Assembly (NCBI GenBank): GCA_016720835.1 | Contig: JADKJW010000004.1 | Span: 124,001 to 188,000, forward strand | Direction of reading: 5' to 3' | DNA length: 64,000 nt | Source: Ignavibacteria bacterium | GTDB taxonomy: Bacteria > Bacteroidota > Ignavibacteria > SZUA-365 | Part shown: piece after piece, positions 25,501 through 34,042 of the stretch | Numbering within the stretch: the first letter of the stretch is position 1 | Layout of the letters: each line of letters begins with the position of its first letter | Made by a program: the position numbers and the translations under genes | Notes under the pieces: generated by a model | What the model was told of the DNA's origin: nothing | Database searches by the model: none | What the model saw: the letters and a program-made list of their open reading frames with translations, nothing else

Positions 25501-26776
25501 GGAGGCGCTCGACCCGCAGACGAAGGAAATCGGAACTCTGGCTCCTGGCGGGACGGCGCGCGTCTCGTGGAGATTTCGCGCCCTCGCCCGCAGCGAAGCG
25601 GCATCCGTTCCCTTCCGTGTGAACACGACATCCACAAACCATCGGCCTCTGGAGTGTGATGTCTCCGTGTTCGTTCCACCGCTCCGCTCTCCGGTGTTGC
25701 TGGCGGCGTGTGAATCCGTCCCGGAGGACTCCCTGCTCTTTGACTGGAGCGTCGGTGATTTTTCACCGACAGAATGCACCGTACGGGTGCGTGCTCAGAA
25801 CGTCGGCGCATATCGCGCGAACACGGTCCGCGCACTTTTGGTGGTCCCCCCGGGTTTCGCACTCGCACAGGGTGAAGCGTCCGAAAAACCGCTGCAGCCA
25901 TCGACGCTCGAACCGAGCGAATCGGGTACCGCATCATGGGTCGTGCGCCCGTTCCGTCAGGACGCGGACGCATGGAGAACATTCCGATTCTATGTGCGCG
26001 CAGACAATGCAGACGATGTCGATTGCACAGATCCCCTGTTCGTTCAGGGCGCTCCGCGCACGCTCGTGCTGCGTCTTCCGCGAGACATGGTGTTAGGGTA
26101 TGGCGAGAAACGTCCCGTCCCGGTGTATATCAACAGGGTCATTGGAAACGACCTCACGCGATATACCATTGCGATCTCCTATGACCCCGCAGTGATCTCG
26201 TTTCTCCATGTCACAAGCATCGGGACGCTCACCGAGCGCGGGTGGGTGGGGCCGGTGCTGCGCGAGACGAGTCCCGGACTGATCGAAGTTTCCGACTACA
26301 CCACCAGTGTTCCCTTGCGAACGGAAGACGGTATTCTCGTGTCGCTACACGCGGAAGGCGTTTTTTCCCGCGGCAGCGAGCGCGGAGATTTCAGACGCAC
26401 CGATCTTCTTTTCCAGTCCGATCGCGTGCTCCTCAACTGGGGAGACATCAGGGCGCTCACGGAGGACGGAGAGCTTTACGTGACGAACGACTGCCTTCAA
26501 CCTCTGGCGAGTTCCGCGGCCACCCAGGTGGAGCAAAACATACCAAATCCGTTCATCGACGCAACCAGCATTACTTTTTCCTGTGCAGAAAACGGCCCGG
26601 TGCGCCTCGCTGTCTACGACATGATGGGACGGGAAGCACGAGTATTATTCGATGGTCCGGCATCGCGCGGAACACACGCCGTGCGCATTGCCGCTGGGGA
26701 ATTGCCGCCGGGAATGTATTTCTATCGTCTCGAATCCACTTCCGGGATGGATGTCAAGAAAATGATCGTCCGGTGA
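22568..26776 (+). CDS. Giant secreted VWA / cohesin-like / Ig-repeat protein with T9SS tail
   Basis: The protein has about 1402 aa. The GTG at 22568 gives a compact signal peptide (MNRLFRLFFILVLSSSALIS); an ATG at 22508 is in frame but gives an unusually long n-region. Order of parts: a short beta domain; a von Willebrand A domain with MIDAS VLDRTGSMQD; a cohesin-like domain (QTVRLSLGNASAMGTQEVVV); six tandem CARDB/Ig-like repeats of about 120 residues, each opening with Cys, PDSL-like and YxPNPF motifs; a second cohesin-like domain (LPRDMVLGYGEKRPVPVYIN); and a T9SS type A sorting domain (NIPNPFIDATSITF...DMMGREARV). It probably acts as a surface adhesin or scaffold. The next gene, a paralogue, begins 2 bases later. 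Confidence 0.85.
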   Translation: MNRLFRLFFILVLSSSALISQPTLNFKRIEVRYPEITLAFKVSCNGAFRTDMSPQHFEVRENGFLVKDATLWCPPIDSCCISATLVLDRTGSMQDTKTVKKISSLKSAANAFVDMMQTPCDEAALVSFNHFVTVDIPMSTNKAALKSAINSMNAYGNTALWDAAWEGIHQAVTTSNNRCTAVILLTDGGENSSQKNTYNEVVSLALANKVKVFTIAFALPDKSNPMDTLRLRNLADITGGQFYFTPVQSDLNSIFRSIRDAIKESYRECLLSYRTTCPDGTVRTVELTLKDYCGGTVKQTRTYTAPLDRSQFQTVRLSLGNASAMGTQEVVVPVMLGTHVDGIFSASDFTVVYDRTYAGIVGFSTAGTMLEGDSISMTDVGSGHRLYIHKSKKIEGSGILLNLRFRLADVVYNAETFLRISNWNFYGYCLTPSFSDGVLKIKPREPILECDAIVPDRLEWDDERKDYSPNPFPVSVIVRNTGTREATNVQASIVVLSPNLSLSAPLVTVQPLSPQRLFPGKDGIATWDLRALKLETPDSMHICFTVTSDNFPPITCCRMLKVYPSQSSALECAVAAPDTVYFRDQYYEPEEFEIQVTARNTGTGRTKSVIGQLLQDTRFTIIPPSARLMAEVLLPTEVVNSVFRVRMHPRQTDGYDTVRVNVQGNDTDPSWCMYPIWVQRERVPVLTLTCTTPDDSLEFSDAASGYTPNPFIVTTTGKNAGETYAEECQIVFVGPPRFTPIGTNLRPVGTMRVGDTRTEQWLIRALPRSVGGWDTLVFQILGKGGLGKRIVLGECRLRVYVPAMRTPAYSLACAAPDSLRYVNNAYAPDPFLFTAVITNTGTATGRNISITAAIPSTVFLADGENAVQRIASIAPGDTVRLMWRLKPERRREGEFVEVCGTLVDSIGISTECCRSIFIPREDPPLLTLRCASIDTLFVDASTGNYGGNPFTIHATVENSGNGPGEQVRVSIVALGPSVEALDPQTKEIGTLAPGGTARVSWRFRALARSEAASVPFRVNTTSTNHRPLECDVSVFVPPLRSPVLLAACESVPEDSLLFDWSVGDFSPTECTVRVRAQNVGAYRANTVRALLVVPPGFALAQGEASEKPLQPSTLEPSESGTASWVVRPFRQDADAWRTFRFYVRADNADDVDCTDPLFVQGAPRTLVLRLPRDMVLGYGEKRPVPVYINRVIGNDLTRYTIAISYDPAVISFLHVTSIGTLTERGWVGPVLRETSPGLIEVSDYTTSVPLRTEDGILVSLHAEGVFSRGSERGDFRRTDLLFQSDRVLLNWGDIRALTEDGELYVTNDCLQPLASSAATQVEQNIPNPFIDATSITFSCAENGPVRLAVYDMMGREARVLFDGPASRGTHAVRIAAGELPPGMYFYRLESTSGMDVKKMIVR

Positions 26777-26778
26777 CC

Positions 26779-29397
26779 ATGCGCCGCCCTGTTCCGACGG
26801 CCGCTGCCGCAGCGACATTCAGGCGAGCGCTGCTCGGAGTCCTTCTCTCCTTCGTCGTGACGCCAACGCTGGGCGCGCAGCCTGTGTGCAGCGTCATCGG
26901 ACCCGATTCCGTTTTTTTCGACAAGGTTGAGTACAACAAGTACCTTCCTTCCTCATTCCGCATTTTCGCGAGGATTTCCAATCCCGGAGCGATCCGTGTC
27001 GATTCGGTGGTGGTGTTTCCCCGATCGAATCAGAGATTCACCATTGTGTCTCCCAGTGCCGTGCTCGTTGCGGACAGGCTGGAGCCGGGGGATTCAGCGT
27101 TGACATCGTTTGAGCTGATCGTCAATCCTCGAAGTCAGAGCGGGTTCGATACCATTGTTGTGGCAGTCTCCGGAAAGGCGGGGATGCGGGGAGAGTGTCT
27201 GTGGATTCTCTGGGTCGAGAAGGAATACCGTCCCGTGAATGCCATTCTGTGCCCGCCTGATTCGCTTCTCAGGATCGCGTTCGTTGATTCACTCAACGAT
27301 TATCACCCGAATCCGCTTGTGCTGCCCGTCTCGGTGATGAATATGGGCGATGCGCCGTCAAAAGAGAGTCGACTGTATTATCTCGCCACTCCGGGACTCG
27401 CGCCAGCCGATGGGCAGGATCCGATCCTGGATCTCGGAACGATCCCGCAGAATGGCGGGCGTGTGGACCGCACCATCGCGTTGCGTGTCGTGCCGCGACT
27501 GTCGGACACGACTGTCGCGCTGCGTTTCAAGGCACAAGGAAAGGGCGGACCGGGAGACCGCATCATCGACACAGTCTGCGAGCGATCGCTGCTCATTCCT
27601 TCGGTACGCCGGGTCTTTTTCGAGGCATCGTGTTCGAACGCACTTCGCTTCGTGTACACCAACGGTGTTTATGTCCCGAATCCGTTTCTGTGGAACGCGA
27701 CGGTACGGAACTCGGGAAACGCCACGGCGCGAATGACCCGTGCGGCAGTCTCACTTCCACCGCATTTCGTTCTTGATTCACTGGAAACCGTCGAGAAGTT
27801 CATTGGTGATATCCCCCCCGGCGAAGAACGCTCCGCGTCGTGGCGCGTGCGCGCAGAACTGCTTTCCAGACCAGACACCAGCGCCGTCTGCGTTCGCTTC
27901 TTCGACGAGTTCAATAGAAACGCGAACTGCTGTGATCTTCTCATCCTGCCGTCGACGAGTATCCCGGAGCTGCAGGCCGCGTGCCTTGTCGTTCCGGACT
28001 CCATCATGATCAACACGGGAACGGGTGAGTATCAACCAGGTGAATTCTCTGCAGAGGTCGCCGTTTCCAACACGGGAACCGGCCACGCCGATTCGGTATA
28101 CGCGGAAATCATCATCAGCGATCCGGATCTCATCTTCCTTGCACCCACGACGCGGGAGCAACGCCTGAGCGTTCGTCTCGAACCGAACGGTTTCGCGCGC
28201 GCCATGTGGAGGCTTGCTCCGGTACCCAGGCCCTATCCACGCGATGTCACCATGGTCTTCCGGGTCCGCAGCGTCGGCATGCGAGACGTGACGAGCATCT
28301 GTCGCGTTCACATAGCCGCGTCTCTGCAGCCCGCTCTTTCGTGCACGATGTGGACGACACCGAATGACACGCTCCATTTCAACAGCAGCACGCTGGAGTA
28401 CGACTCGCTGACGGTATGGGCGGAAGTTGTCAACTCCGGCACAATTGCAGCAGCCAATGTCCAAGCAACCATGCTCCTCCCCCCCCTCACCGGGCTTGCG
28501 TCGGGGGACAGCGCAATCAAATCAATGACTTCCGGTCCGCTTGGGTCCGGTGATCGCTGGAGGGTGGCGTGGCGTTTGCAGCCGTTGAAGCAGCGAAATG
28601 GGCGGCTTGATACCATACGAGTGGAGTTCCGGAGCAACGATCGTCGGACACTCTGCGAGGACTGGATCTTCATCATCGGCATCCCCCCGGTCACCGTCCT
28701 GAGCATTCCCGTCAACAACGTGAACAATTACGGACAGTCGCTGCGCATCCCAATCGACATCGACAATACGGACAATAAATCCATCTCCGCGTTGCGAATG
28801 GCCGTGGAATACGACACGGCGAAAGTTGTGTTCACGGGTTTCGATCGGAGTTCGTCGCTCCTTGAGCGTTGGGCCTTCACTCCGGAGGATTCGCCGGGAC
28901 GAGCCGCTTTCACTGCATCGAGCGATACGGCGGTGCTGCAAGGAGAAGGCGCTTTGGTGTACATGGGGTTCCGTGTGCGCTTTGGACTCGGAAGGGATAT
29001 CCTCAACGTGTCAGGCAGCGGACTTGATTTCGACACGTTGACCTCTTCCGTAAATCATGGCTCCATCGTGGCCCGATTTCTTCACGGATTCATCGTGGTC
29101 AGCGGAGACTGTCTTCCGCCTCTCAACGCCTCGGAGCGCTACATCCTTGTCACATCATCTCCGAATCCCACGAACGGCAGGACCACCCTGTCCATCGAGT
29201 CCCCGCATCGAGGCTTGCTTCGGGTTCACGTCGTTGATGCATTCGGAAGGACGGTGCACATCGCACCGCCGAGATTTGTTGAAGCGGGATCGACGCAATT
29301 ATTTCTCGATGGAAGCACATTCCCGCGAGGGATATACTACTGCAAGTGTTTCGTCAACGAGACGCTTATGGGGACGGCTCGTATTGTCATGCACTGA
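26779..29397 (+). CDS. Secreted Ig-repeat / cohesin-like protein with T9SS tail (paralogue of upstream gene)
   Basis: The protein has 872 aa. It has a signal peptide (ATFRRALLGVLLSFVVTPTLGA), five CARDB/Ig-like repeats of the same type as in the upstream protein (openings such as CSVIGPDSVFFD and ALRFVYTNGVYVPNPFLW), one cohesin-like domain near residues 650-760 (LSIPVNNVNNYGQSLRIPI), and a T9SS type A tail (SSPNPTNGRTTLSI...DAFGRTVHI). No VWA domain is present. The ATG lies 2 bases after the stop of the upstream gene, so the two are co-translated or at least co-transcribed. The tandem arrangement suggests duplication with loss of the VWA part. No catalytic motif was seen; a role in surface architecture is inferred. 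Confidence 0.84.
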   Translation: MRRPVPTAAAAATFRRALLGVLLSFVVTPTLGAQPVCSVIGPDSVFFDKVEYNKYLPSSFRIFARISNPGAIRVDSVVVFPRSNQRFTIVSPSAVLVADRLEPGDSALTSFELIVNPRSQSGFDTIVVAVSGKAGMRGECLWILWVEKEYRPVNAILCPPDSLLRIAFVDSLNDYHPNPLVLPVSVMNMGDAPSKESRLYYLATPGLAPADGQDPILDLGTIPQNGGRVDRTIALRVVPRLSDTTVALRFKAQGKGGPGDRIIDTVCERSLLIPSVRRVFFEASCSNALRFVYTNGVYVPNPFLWNATVRNSGNATARMTRAAVSLPPHFVLDSLETVEKFIGDIPPGEERSASWRVRAELLSRPDTSAVCVRFFDEFNRNANCCDLLILPSTSIPELQAACLVVPDSIMINTGTGEYQPGEFSAEVAVSNTGTGHADSVYAEIIISDPDLIFLAPTTREQRLSVRLEPNGFARAMWRLAPVPRPYPRDVTMVFRVRSVGMRDVTSICRVHIAASLQPALSCTMWTTPNDTLHFNSSTLEYDSLTVWAEVVNSGTIAAANVQATMLLPPLTGLASGDSAIKSMTSGPLGSGDRWRVAWRLQPLKQRNGRLDTIRVEFRSNDRRTLCEDWIFIIGIPPVTVLSIPVNNVNNYGQSLRIPIDIDNTDNKSISALRMAVEYDTAKVVFTGFDRSSSLLERWAFTPEDSPGRAAFTASSDTAVLQGEGALVYMGFRVRFGLGRDILNVSGSGLDFDTLTSSVNHGSIVARFLHGFIVVSGDCLPPLNASERYILVTSSPNPTNGRTTLSIESPHRGLLRVHVVDAFGRTVHIAPPRFVEAGSTQLFLDGSTFPRGIYYCKCFVNETLMGTARIVMH

Positions 29398-29585
29398 CTT
29401 CGTTCTTCGTCACCGTCCGTTTTCTCAGAAGATTGCTCGATCGCCTGCGTGCGCCTCGGCGGAGCTTCATGCAACCCGGAAGCCGGTACACATGAAGGGG
29501 GCTGACCGTCTCTTGTTTTTGTGCAGGCTTGGGAATAAGTTGATAGACTTATGGCACGTATGAATTTCAGGGCTCGTTTCGCGGT

Positions 29586-31718
29586 ATGACGTTTCTGAAC
29601 CCCTTGTATTTGATTGCGCTTGCCGCGGCGGCGATCCCGATCATTCTGCATCTCCTCAACCTGCGGAAATCGCGGATTGTCGAATTCAGCACGTTGGCGT
29701 TCCTGAAGGAACTGCAACGCAGCAAAATCCGCAAACTGAAGATCAAGCAGTGGCTGTTGCTCGCCCTGAGAACGCTGATCGTCATCTTCATGGTTCTGGC
29801 ATTCACGCGGCCCGCATTGCGTGGGTCCTACGATTTTCTTCCAGGGGCGCAGGCAAAATCGTCCGTCGTCATCATCCTTGACGACTCCTTCAGCATGGGT
29901 GCCTCCGATGATGCAGGGCAGCTCTTCAAACAAGCAAAAGAGAAAGCGGCCTCGATTGTTGACTTGTTGCGGGTTGGAGATGAAGCCGCCATCATCACGC
30001 TCTCCGGTGCCGGAAAGGAAACCGCCCAGTTCACCACTGCATTGAATGCCCTGAGGAATCAGCTGGAACAAGCCCAGCCGTCATTCGCGCATATGTCTCT
30101 TCTTGACGGTCTGACTGCCGCAAGCGCACTGCTGCAAAAATCCAACAACTTCAACAAAGAAATCTACATCCTTTCGGACGAGCAAAAATCACACTTCACT
30201 CCGGATGTTCAACGGAAGATCCCGGTCCTCTTTGATCCGGCAGTAAAAACCTTCCTCTTCCGGATTGGAGCGCGGCGCATGGAGAATACCGCGATCGTCG
30301 ATGCGAGGGTGGAGAACGCCCTGTTCGAACAAGGCAAGCCCGTCGATGTCAGCGCGACCGTTCTGAACGATGGCCCATCGGCTCTTGCCGGAGGCACGGT
30401 GAGCATTTTCCTCGATGGCGAACGCGTCGCGCAGAAGAGCGTGGATGTGGCGTCCGGAGGTCTGAAACAGGTGCAGTTCAGCGTGACCCCGAAGACCGGC
30501 GGGTTCGTCAGCGGATTTCTGGAATTGGAAGGCGACGGCATTCCTGAAGACAACCGCAGATATTTTTCCTTCTTCGTTCCGGAAAACCTCCGGATCCTTC
30601 TCGGGCCTGCGGGAACACAAGAAGCAACTATTCTGACGCTCGCACTTCAGCCGGCCGCTGGATCGGAGAACGCATCACCGCTGACCATCACCGCCCTCGA
30701 CCGCGGCGGGATCCTCTCCGCAAATCCGTCGAAATACGACGTGGTGGTGCTCCTTGGCGGGAGTTTTGTCACGCCTGCATTTGCACAGCGTCTTCGCGCT
30801 TCGATCGAGACGGGTGTCGGGGCGTTCGTGATGCCGGATGCGGACGCGAAGCTCGAGAACTTCTCTTCCGTGCTTCTGCCTGCACTCGGAATTCCCTCGC
30901 CCTCCGGCACGAACGGCACGCCCGGAAGCACCGCCTCCTTCGCGACATTTGCGAACATCGATTTCGACCATCCGCTCTTCAGGGGCGTGTTTGAGAACGA
31001 GCAGAAACCGGCGGTGGAAACACCGCACATTTTTGCGTCCGTGAAACTGCGCGGGAGCGAGGCGGCTCTTCAGGTCATCGGATCCAACGCCGGTGACGCC
31101 GTATTGCTTGACCGGAGGCTCGGTCTCGGACGCGTCCTCGTTCTCGGCATTTCTCCCGGCTTGCAGTGGTCTGATTTTCCGTTGAAGGGATTGTTTGTTC
31201 CGCTCATGAACCGTTCGATGTTTTATCTCGCATCACGTGAGGAGTACTCGAACAGCGGTACCATTGGCACGGCGTTCGATCTGCTCGTGAGAGGACATCA
31301 CGGATCGGAATCCTTCGAGCTGCTGGCGCCATCTGGAAAAGCTTCACGAATCATTCCGAAATCGCTCAGCTCGGGCCTCTCCTTCGCGATAACGGGCCTT
31401 GAGATGCCCGGAACGTACGAATTGTCTGCGGGCGGAATCCCGCTTCGGAAACTTTCGATGAATATTGATCCCGCGGAGTCCCGCATGGAGAAAGTCGGAG
31501 ACAAGGAACGTGATGCGCTCTATCGCGGGGTCGGCATCATCAATCCCGTCATACTCGCGCGGGATACCAACATCTCACAGATCGTTTCCGAAGCGCGCTT
31601 CGGTGTCGAGCTGTGGAAGTACTTCATTCTCCTCGCTCTGGTGTGCGCACTAGCCGAAATGCTCCTCGCGCGGGACGTGAAGCGCTCTTTCGCGAGGGCG
31701 GATACCGCGCACCCGTAG
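29586..31718 (+). CDS. BatA-domain / VWA membrane protein
   Basis: The protein has 710 aa. The N-terminus MTFLNPLYLIALAAAAIPII followed by LHLLNLRKSRIVEFSTLAFL is the double-transmembrane BatA domain. A second helix (WLLLALRTLIVIFMVLAFTRP) and a VWA-like domain with DDSFSMG follow. The central and C-terminal parts are beta-rich and probably periplasmic, and a last helix lies near the end (YFILLALVCALAEMLLARD). Related proteins in Bacteroidota often sit with MoxR ATPases; no moxR, DUF58 or other bat gene is adjacent here. The 188 bases before the start are non-coding with no convincing promoter. hflX follows after 76 bases. Confidence 0.88.
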   Translation: MTFLNPLYLIALAAAAIPIILHLLNLRKSRIVEFSTLAFLKELQRSKIRKLKIKQWLLLALRTLIVIFMVLAFTRPALRGSYDFLPGAQAKSSVVIILDDSFSMGASDDAGQLFKQAKEKAASIVDLLRVGDEAAIITLSGAGKETAQFTTALNALRNQLEQAQPSFAHMSLLDGLTAASALLQKSNNFNKEIYILSDEQKSHFTPDVQRKIPVLFDPAVKTFLFRIGARRMENTAIVDARVENALFEQGKPVDVSATVLNDGPSALAGGTVSIFLDGERVAQKSVDVASGGLKQVQFSVTPKTGGFVSGFLELEGDGIPEDNRRYFSFFVPENLRILLGPAGTQEATILTLALQPAAGSENASPLTITALDRGGILSANPSKYDVVVLLGGSFVTPAFAQRLRASIETGVGAFVMPDADAKLENFSSVLLPALGIPSPSGTNGTPGSTASFATFANIDFDHPLFRGVFENEQKPAVETPHIFASVKLRGSEAALQVIGSNAGDAVLLDRRLGLGRVLVLGISPGLQWSDFPLKGLFVPLMNRSMFYLASREEYSNSGTIGTAFDLLVRGHHGSESFELLAPSGKASRIIPKSLSSGLSFAITGLEMPGTYELSAGGIPLRKLSMNIDPAESRMEKVGDKERDALYRGVGIINPVILARDTNISQIVSEARFGVELWKYFILLALVCALAEMLLARDVKRSFARADTAHP

Positions 31719-31794
31719 GAACACACCTGCGGCAAGAACCCCGGGCAACACCCTCCATGTACCCGGTGAGCCGCTCCTTCAGCACAGAGATGTT

Positions 31795-33195
31795 ATGACC
31801 ACAACGCTTCCTTCGCCCAATGATCCGCTCGATGAATTCAAGCCTGAGAGTGAGTTGGATGAAGGGCGCGAGGAGGATTCAGCCGTTGCGTCGCGTCCCA
31901 GGCAGTTGATGCACGAGACGGCGCAGCGCATCGAGCGTGTGATCCTCGTCGGTGTACCCCGTCCACCGTCTCAACGGCAGTTCGAGACCGACGAGCACCT
32001 TGAAGAGCTTGAATTACTCACGAAGACCGCAGGGGCCGAAGTCGTTGAAAAAGTCTTTCAGAGCCGCTCGGCTCTCGTGTCTTCCACGTTCATCGGAAAG
32101 GGGAAAGCCGAATACATCGCGGAGCGGTGCAAAGACGAAGACATCCAGACCGTCATCTTCGACGACGATCTGACTCCCGTGCAGCAACGCAACCTCGAGC
32201 GTATGCTCGATCGCAAAGTCGTCGACCGCACGGCGCTCATCCTCGACATTTTTGCGCTGCATGCACGCTCCAACACTGCAAAGACGCAAGTGGAGCTTGC
32301 ACAGCTCGAGTACCTTCTTCCCCGCCTGACACGCTTGTGGACGCATTTGTCAAAGCAATACGGCGGTATCCGCACCAAGGGTCCGGGCGAAACGCAGATT
32401 GAAACAGACAGGCGCCTGGTCCGTGATCGCATCAGTCACCTCAAGGAGAAACTTGAGCTGATCTCCCGGCAACGCGAGACGCAGCGCAAGGGCCGCAAGG
32501 ACGTCACACGCATTGCCTTGGTCGGCTACACGAATGTCGGAAAATCCACACTACTCAATATCCTCACCGGATCGGATGTCCTGGTCGAGGACAAGCTCTT
32601 TGCAACACTCGATGCCACGGTGCGCGCCGTCAGTATCGGCAAGAGCACGGTCCTGTTCACGGACACCGTCGGGTTCATCAGGAAGCTTCCGCCAAAGCTC
32701 GTGGCGTCGTTCAAAAGCACATTGGATGAAGTCGTGGAGGCGGACATCATCCTTCACGTCGTGGACATTTCCCATCCCGCGTTCCACGAGCAGATCGAAG
32801 TGGTCGATAAGACGCTCAAAGACATCCATGCTGACGGCAAACCGACCATCACCGTCCTGAACAAAGTCGATACTCTCGAAAACGCGGGAGCACTGGCGGG
32901 GTTGGCTGAGCGCTATCCGAATGCCGTTCCGATTTCCGCGGCCCGAGGCATCAACCTGAACGAACTTCTCGCTACGATTCAGCGGATCATCGAGGAACGA
33001 CGCACGATACGGAGTTTCAACATTCGGCCTCCCGATTTCAAGCTTCTCGCGGAATTTCATCGTGAATCGGATGTACAGGAGGAACGATTCGAAGACGAGT
33101 ACATCCTTGTCCGCTCCGACATTGCGCCAGAGACGGCGGCACGAATTCTGAAGCTCTACGCCGGCAAAATAGAGGAAGCATATGGGGACGACTGA
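31795..33195 (+). CDS. hflX: Ribosome-splitting GTPase HflX
   Basis: The protein has 466 aa. The N-terminal HflX domain includes TFIGKGKAEYIAE and FDDDLTPVQQRNLE, then the coiled linker with GGIRTKGPGETQIETDRR. The G domain has G1 GYTNVGKST at 244-252, switch FATLDATVR, G3 DTVGFI and G4 LNKVD. HflX binds stalled or hibernating 70S ribosomes and splits them. It overlaps the start of rsmI by 14 bases. The first 45 residues are acidic and probably disordered. Confidence 0.97.
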   Translation: MTTTLPSPNDPLDEFKPESELDEGREEDSAVASRPRQLMHETAQRIERVILVGVPRPPSQRQFETDEHLEELELLTKTAGAEVVEKVFQSRSALVSSTFIGKGKAEYIAERCKDEDIQTVIFDDDLTPVQQRNLERMLDRKVVDRTALILDIFALHARSNTAKTQVELAQLEYLLPRLTRLWTHLSKQYGGIRTKGPGETQIETDRRLVRDRISHLKEKLELISRQRETQRKGRKDVTRIALVGYTNVGKSTLLNILTGSDVLVEDKLFATLDATVRAVSIGKSTVLFTDTVGFIRKLPPKLVASFKSTLDEVVEADIILHVVDISHPAFHEQIEVVDKTLKDIHADGKPTITVLNKVDTLENAGALAGLAERYPNAVPISAARGINLNELLATIQRIIEERRTIRSFNIRPPDFKLLAEFHRESDVQEERFEDEYILVRSDIAPETAARILKLYAGKIEEAYGDD

Positions 33196-33928
33196 GACTC
33201 GGCCGGAACCGAATGCCGGCACGCTGTATGTCGTGTCCACCCCGATCGGCAACATGGAGGACATCACGCTGCGTGCACTTCGGATACTGGGTGCTGTAGA
33301 CCTCGTTGCGTGCGAGGACACGCGCACGACAGGGAACCTTCTTCGTCATCACAGCATCAACGCCGAATGCATCAGTTACTTCAGCCGGAATGAGCGACAA
33401 CGCATCCCGCAGTTGCTCGCCGTACTGCAGGAAGGGAAATCCGTCGCCGTGGTTTCGGATGCCGGAACGCCGGGAGTCTCCGATCCTGCGGCGTTGCTCG
33501 TATCCGCCGCGGTTGAGGCCGGGGTGCCCGTAATCCCGATACCCGGACCGTCCGCGTGCCTCGCCGCGCTCGTGGTGAGCGGGTTTCATACGGACCGGTT
33601 CCATTTCGAAGGCTTTCTCCCGATCAAAAAGCGCCGCAGAACCCGAATAGCGGAACTCGCGTCAGAATCGCGGACGATCATTGTCTACGAATCCGTCCAT
33701 CGGCTTCTGAAAACGCTCCGGGAGCTGCATGAGGCATTCGGGGACCGAAGGATTTCCGTCAGCAGAGAAATTACGAAAGTCTTCGAGGACACCGTTCGCG
33801 GAACAATCGCGGAGGTGCTGCGGCACTTCGAACTCACGACACCGCGCGGAGAATTTGTGCTCGTTGTCGAAGGCAGGCGCAAAGGAGATTCTGATCCTGA
33901 AGTCGAAATAACAGGCGAGGAGGCTTGA
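33182..33928 (+). CDS. rsmI: 16S rRNA (cytidine(1402)-2'-O)-methyltransferase
   Basis: The protein has 248 aa and is a tetrapyrrole-methylase-fold enzyme. The signature LYVVSTPIGNMEDITLRAL, the EDTRTTGNLLRHH segment, VVSDAGTPGVSDPA and IPIPGPSACLAALVVSG identify RsmI. It 2'-O-methylates C1402 in the decoding centre of 16S rRNA using SAM. Its start lies within the 3' end of hflX, suggesting translational coupling of two ribosome-related genes. Confidence 0.96.
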   Translation: MGTTETRPEPNAGTLYVVSTPIGNMEDITLRALRILGAVDLVACEDTRTTGNLLRHHSINAECISYFSRNERQRIPQLLAVLQEGKSVAVVSDAGTPGVSDPAALLVSAAVEAGVPVIPIPGPSACLAALVVSGFHTDRFHFEGFLPIKKRRRTRIAELASESRTIIVYESVHRLLKTLRELHEAFGDRRISVSREITKVFEDTVRGTIAEVLRHFELTTPRGEFVLVVEGRRKGDSDPEVEITGEEA

Positions 33929-33967
33929 ACTGGGTCCTTGTACTGTGTCTTTTTCATATGAATTTCC

Positions 33968-33975
33968 TATATTTT
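33968..33975 (+). promoter_or_regulatory. Possible -7 promoter element of the OmpA-repeat gene
   Basis: TATATTTT lies 68 bases before the OmpA-repeat start in an AT-rich patch, in the only non-coding gap (114 bases) between rsmI and this gene. It resembles the Bacteroidota TAnnTTTG element; no clear upstream TTTG was found at the right spacing. Confidence 0.3.
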
Positions 33976-34042
33976 CCCAATCCATGACCGCGCATACATA
34001 TCCCGTTTCGTATTCACACATCCAACTACAAGGAGGTCGCGC

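Noticed and set aside
26242..26778. Upstream extension of the second repeat-protein frame
   Set aside because: It overlaps the 3' end of the first repeat gene in another frame; a signal peptide starts at 26779, two bases after the previous stop.
27778..28464. Minus-strand open frame of 228 codons in the repeat-protein gene
   Set aside because: Antisense shadow in GC-rich coding DNA; no domain and no start context.
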